Positions 62,461-64,000 of a stretch of DNA of 64,000 nt are shown here, piece by piece. The notes beneath the pieces are model-generated. The model was not told the origin of the DNA. It worked only from the letters and a program-made list of their open reading frames with translations, and did no database searches. Made by a program: the position numbers and the translations under genes. Positions within the stretch are counted from its first letter, which is position 1; the number at the start of each line of letters is the position of its first letter. Origin of the DNA: Callipepla californica brunnescens (taxonomy: Eukaryota; Chordata; Aves; Galliformes; Odontophoridae); the NCBI GenBank assembly GCA_023055505.1, contig JALIRH010000077.1:1922001-1986000 (forward strand), in the 5' to 3' direction.

Positions 62461-64000
62461 CAGAAATCACCCCCTGTGTGGAGAAGCAGTGCTATGCACA
62501 GGTACTGACTGAATTACTTCCAGTGTCCACTTGGGTCAACTACGTTGCTTGAACTTTCCAGCTCCCCACTCACTCCAGTAGACCTTTCTAAAGTTCAGAA
62601 GTTCATATTTCACTGCCAACATCATAAACACTTCCAATAAAATAATTGCATCTTGCTCTTTCTATATTCTATTTGTAGCGTTCAAGAATCTCATCTCTCA
62701 GTTAGATATCACACCATATTAAAGCTCGCTTAAAACCCCACCATCTCTTTCAGAAATTTCTAAACAGCCTCGGATTTCAAGAAGAAATACATTTTTTCTT
62801 TTTTAAAATATATGACCTTAGAAATAAGATTCGATAATGAACTGTATTCATGTTCAAACACACTCAGCCAGTTAACACACAGTATCAGATGAAAACTGAT
62901 AATTAGATGCCTCATTTGCAGAACAAACTCTAATAGCCAGACTATAAATAGAATTTGAAATAACTCAACAGGAGGATCTGAAATCCCTGACCACTCGACA
63001 GAGGCCACCTCTGCCATACAGCAGCACCTGGCTCAAGGGCCTCCAAACGCTGACCTGGAGCCCAGACGTCTCTCTGAAATATTTTCTTGTACCAAAGCGT
63101 TATACGCTGGTCAGCACTTTCCAGTTAAACGCCAAGAACAAGAAAAGTCACTAGAAATGTACTGGGCAGAGCAATGGATCCCACTGACCATTCTCAGGTT
63201 CTCTAGATGTGACAGAAGGGCACAGCTTTCCATCATGATGGAAAGAGACAATCAAAATAAAGTGCTCACTTATTGTCCCAGGCTCATAGTAGGAAACTCC
63301 AAAGGAACAATCTACAGAAAGAGATCCTTCCCTGGTGGTGGTCAGCCCTTAAATGGGGCCTGGGAGAGGTGGAGCCAGACTCCAGCCCTTCTGGTCACAC
63401 AGGTGCTTTGACTTCACCTGTGCTCCCATAGCTGACTCAGAAAACTAGGTCATGTTAGGAACTAAAAGCCTCCTTCCTCCAGCATTACTAAGACTGAAAT
63501 ATCATAAAGCTGCGTGCCATTTGCTAACTTAAAGCCAAGCAAAAAAACTGGCACTCTGGCGTGCTATCTAACAGTATATGCAAAAAATGTTACCACCTCA
63601 TTGAGTTGTTTACGAAATAATTATAAGCTGAAAATTATTTGCCAGAAAAAAAAAATAAACCTGGGGCAACAGTTAAGGTAATGGATAAAATGAATAACGT
63701 GAAGTTGTTCGTGGAAAACTTTGGACCAAAAAAACCCAAGAAACGGTTCAAAGAATCTACTGGCAAAGACCTATACATCAGTGCAAATCATCAAAGTAGA
63801 AAAGGAGCAGTAATTGCAGCAGATGCTGCTTGAGAAGATCTTGGAAAGTTTAGATAATGCACTGCATCTATTACAATGTGTAAGAACAAAAAAAAAAAGA
63901 GAATTGTTAATCCCCATTTCAGCACACATTAAATGTCCATCCGCAGTAAAAGGGCGTAATTACATTATTACACTGATAAATGCAAATCTCTTCAACATAG
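62461..64000. other. Unique non-coding stretch to window end
   Basis: No named gene. It holds the second copy of the direct repeat (62651-62721), short frames at 62760-63017 (minus) and 63157-63411 (plus), and a 64-codon lysine-rich frame at 63639-63833 that begins with TTG rather than ATG. An A-run (63888-63898) follows that frame by about 55 bases. No repeat recognised. Confidence 0.5.

Noticed and set aside
63639..63833. Lysine-rich 64-codon frame near the window end, considered as a retrocopy because of a following A-run
   Set aside because: It opens with TTG rather than ATG, has no AATAAA before the A-run, and no parent gene is recognised.
1..64000. CRISPR arrays, operons, prokaryotic promoters or phage genes
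   Set aside because: Repeat content, base composition and lack of dense genes show vertebrate nuclear DNA; none of these structures is present.

Overview
This window is vertebrate nuclear DNA from a bird. The main evidence is its interspersed repeats. There are many fragments of CR1, the dominant LINE family of birds, including copies that end in the typical avian CR1 3' terminus (ctagaggtcccttccaaccc followed by a tctgtgattctg-type end). There are also two LTR remnants whose 3' parts match a bird endogenous-retrovirus LTR type (TATA-like stretch, 'tatctcaacccatgagt'-like block, terminal 'ggttaaaccaca'). The sequence is AT-rich and CpG-poor by eye, full of short A/T homopolymers, and shows no bacterial-style gene packing. 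The order of bird is not resolved.

No protein-coding gene can be named with confidence. Nearly all open frames are short and consistent with chance. The long ones at 16.1-16.6 kb and 24.1-24.6 kb are antisense shadows of CR1. The window is best read as intergenic or deep intronic DNA. I list a few places where a strong splice acceptor, an open frame and a downstream poly(A) signal coincide. The best are 40527-41016 (+), which lies in the longest stop-free frame of the window (about 174 codons, 40492-41013), a lysine-rich tail at 21461 (+), and a short C-terminus-like frame at 15039-14962 (-). All are low confidence.

Layout: 1-4.3 kb unique sequence with one exon-like block on the minus strand; 4.3 kb CR1 tail; 9.06-10.02 kb two convergent CR1 copies; 16.1-17.0 kb antisense CR1 with reverse-transcriptase (RT) domain; 18.6 kb ancient CR1; 23.9-24.6 kb second convergent CR1 pair; 30.5 kb CR1 tail; 36.05 kb CpG-containing alternating purine-pyrimidine tract; 36.7 kb CR1; 38.6-39.0 kb ancient CR1; 43.1 kb CR1 tail; 56.1-57.5 kb two opposed CR1 RT fragments; 58.9-59.2 and 61.4-61.7 kb two same-orientation LTR remnants; 62.2-62.5 kb ancient CR1. 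A roughly 70-bp direct repeat (61158-61226 and 62651-62721) flanks the last LTR and the last ancient CR1.

The sequence holds at least three age layers of CR1: recognisable bird-type copies, degraded RT fragments, and very old copies of the kind shared with other reptiles. No operon, CRISPR array, rRNA, tRNA or intact mobile element was found. Repeat boundaries are estimates by eye; no alignment or database search was run.
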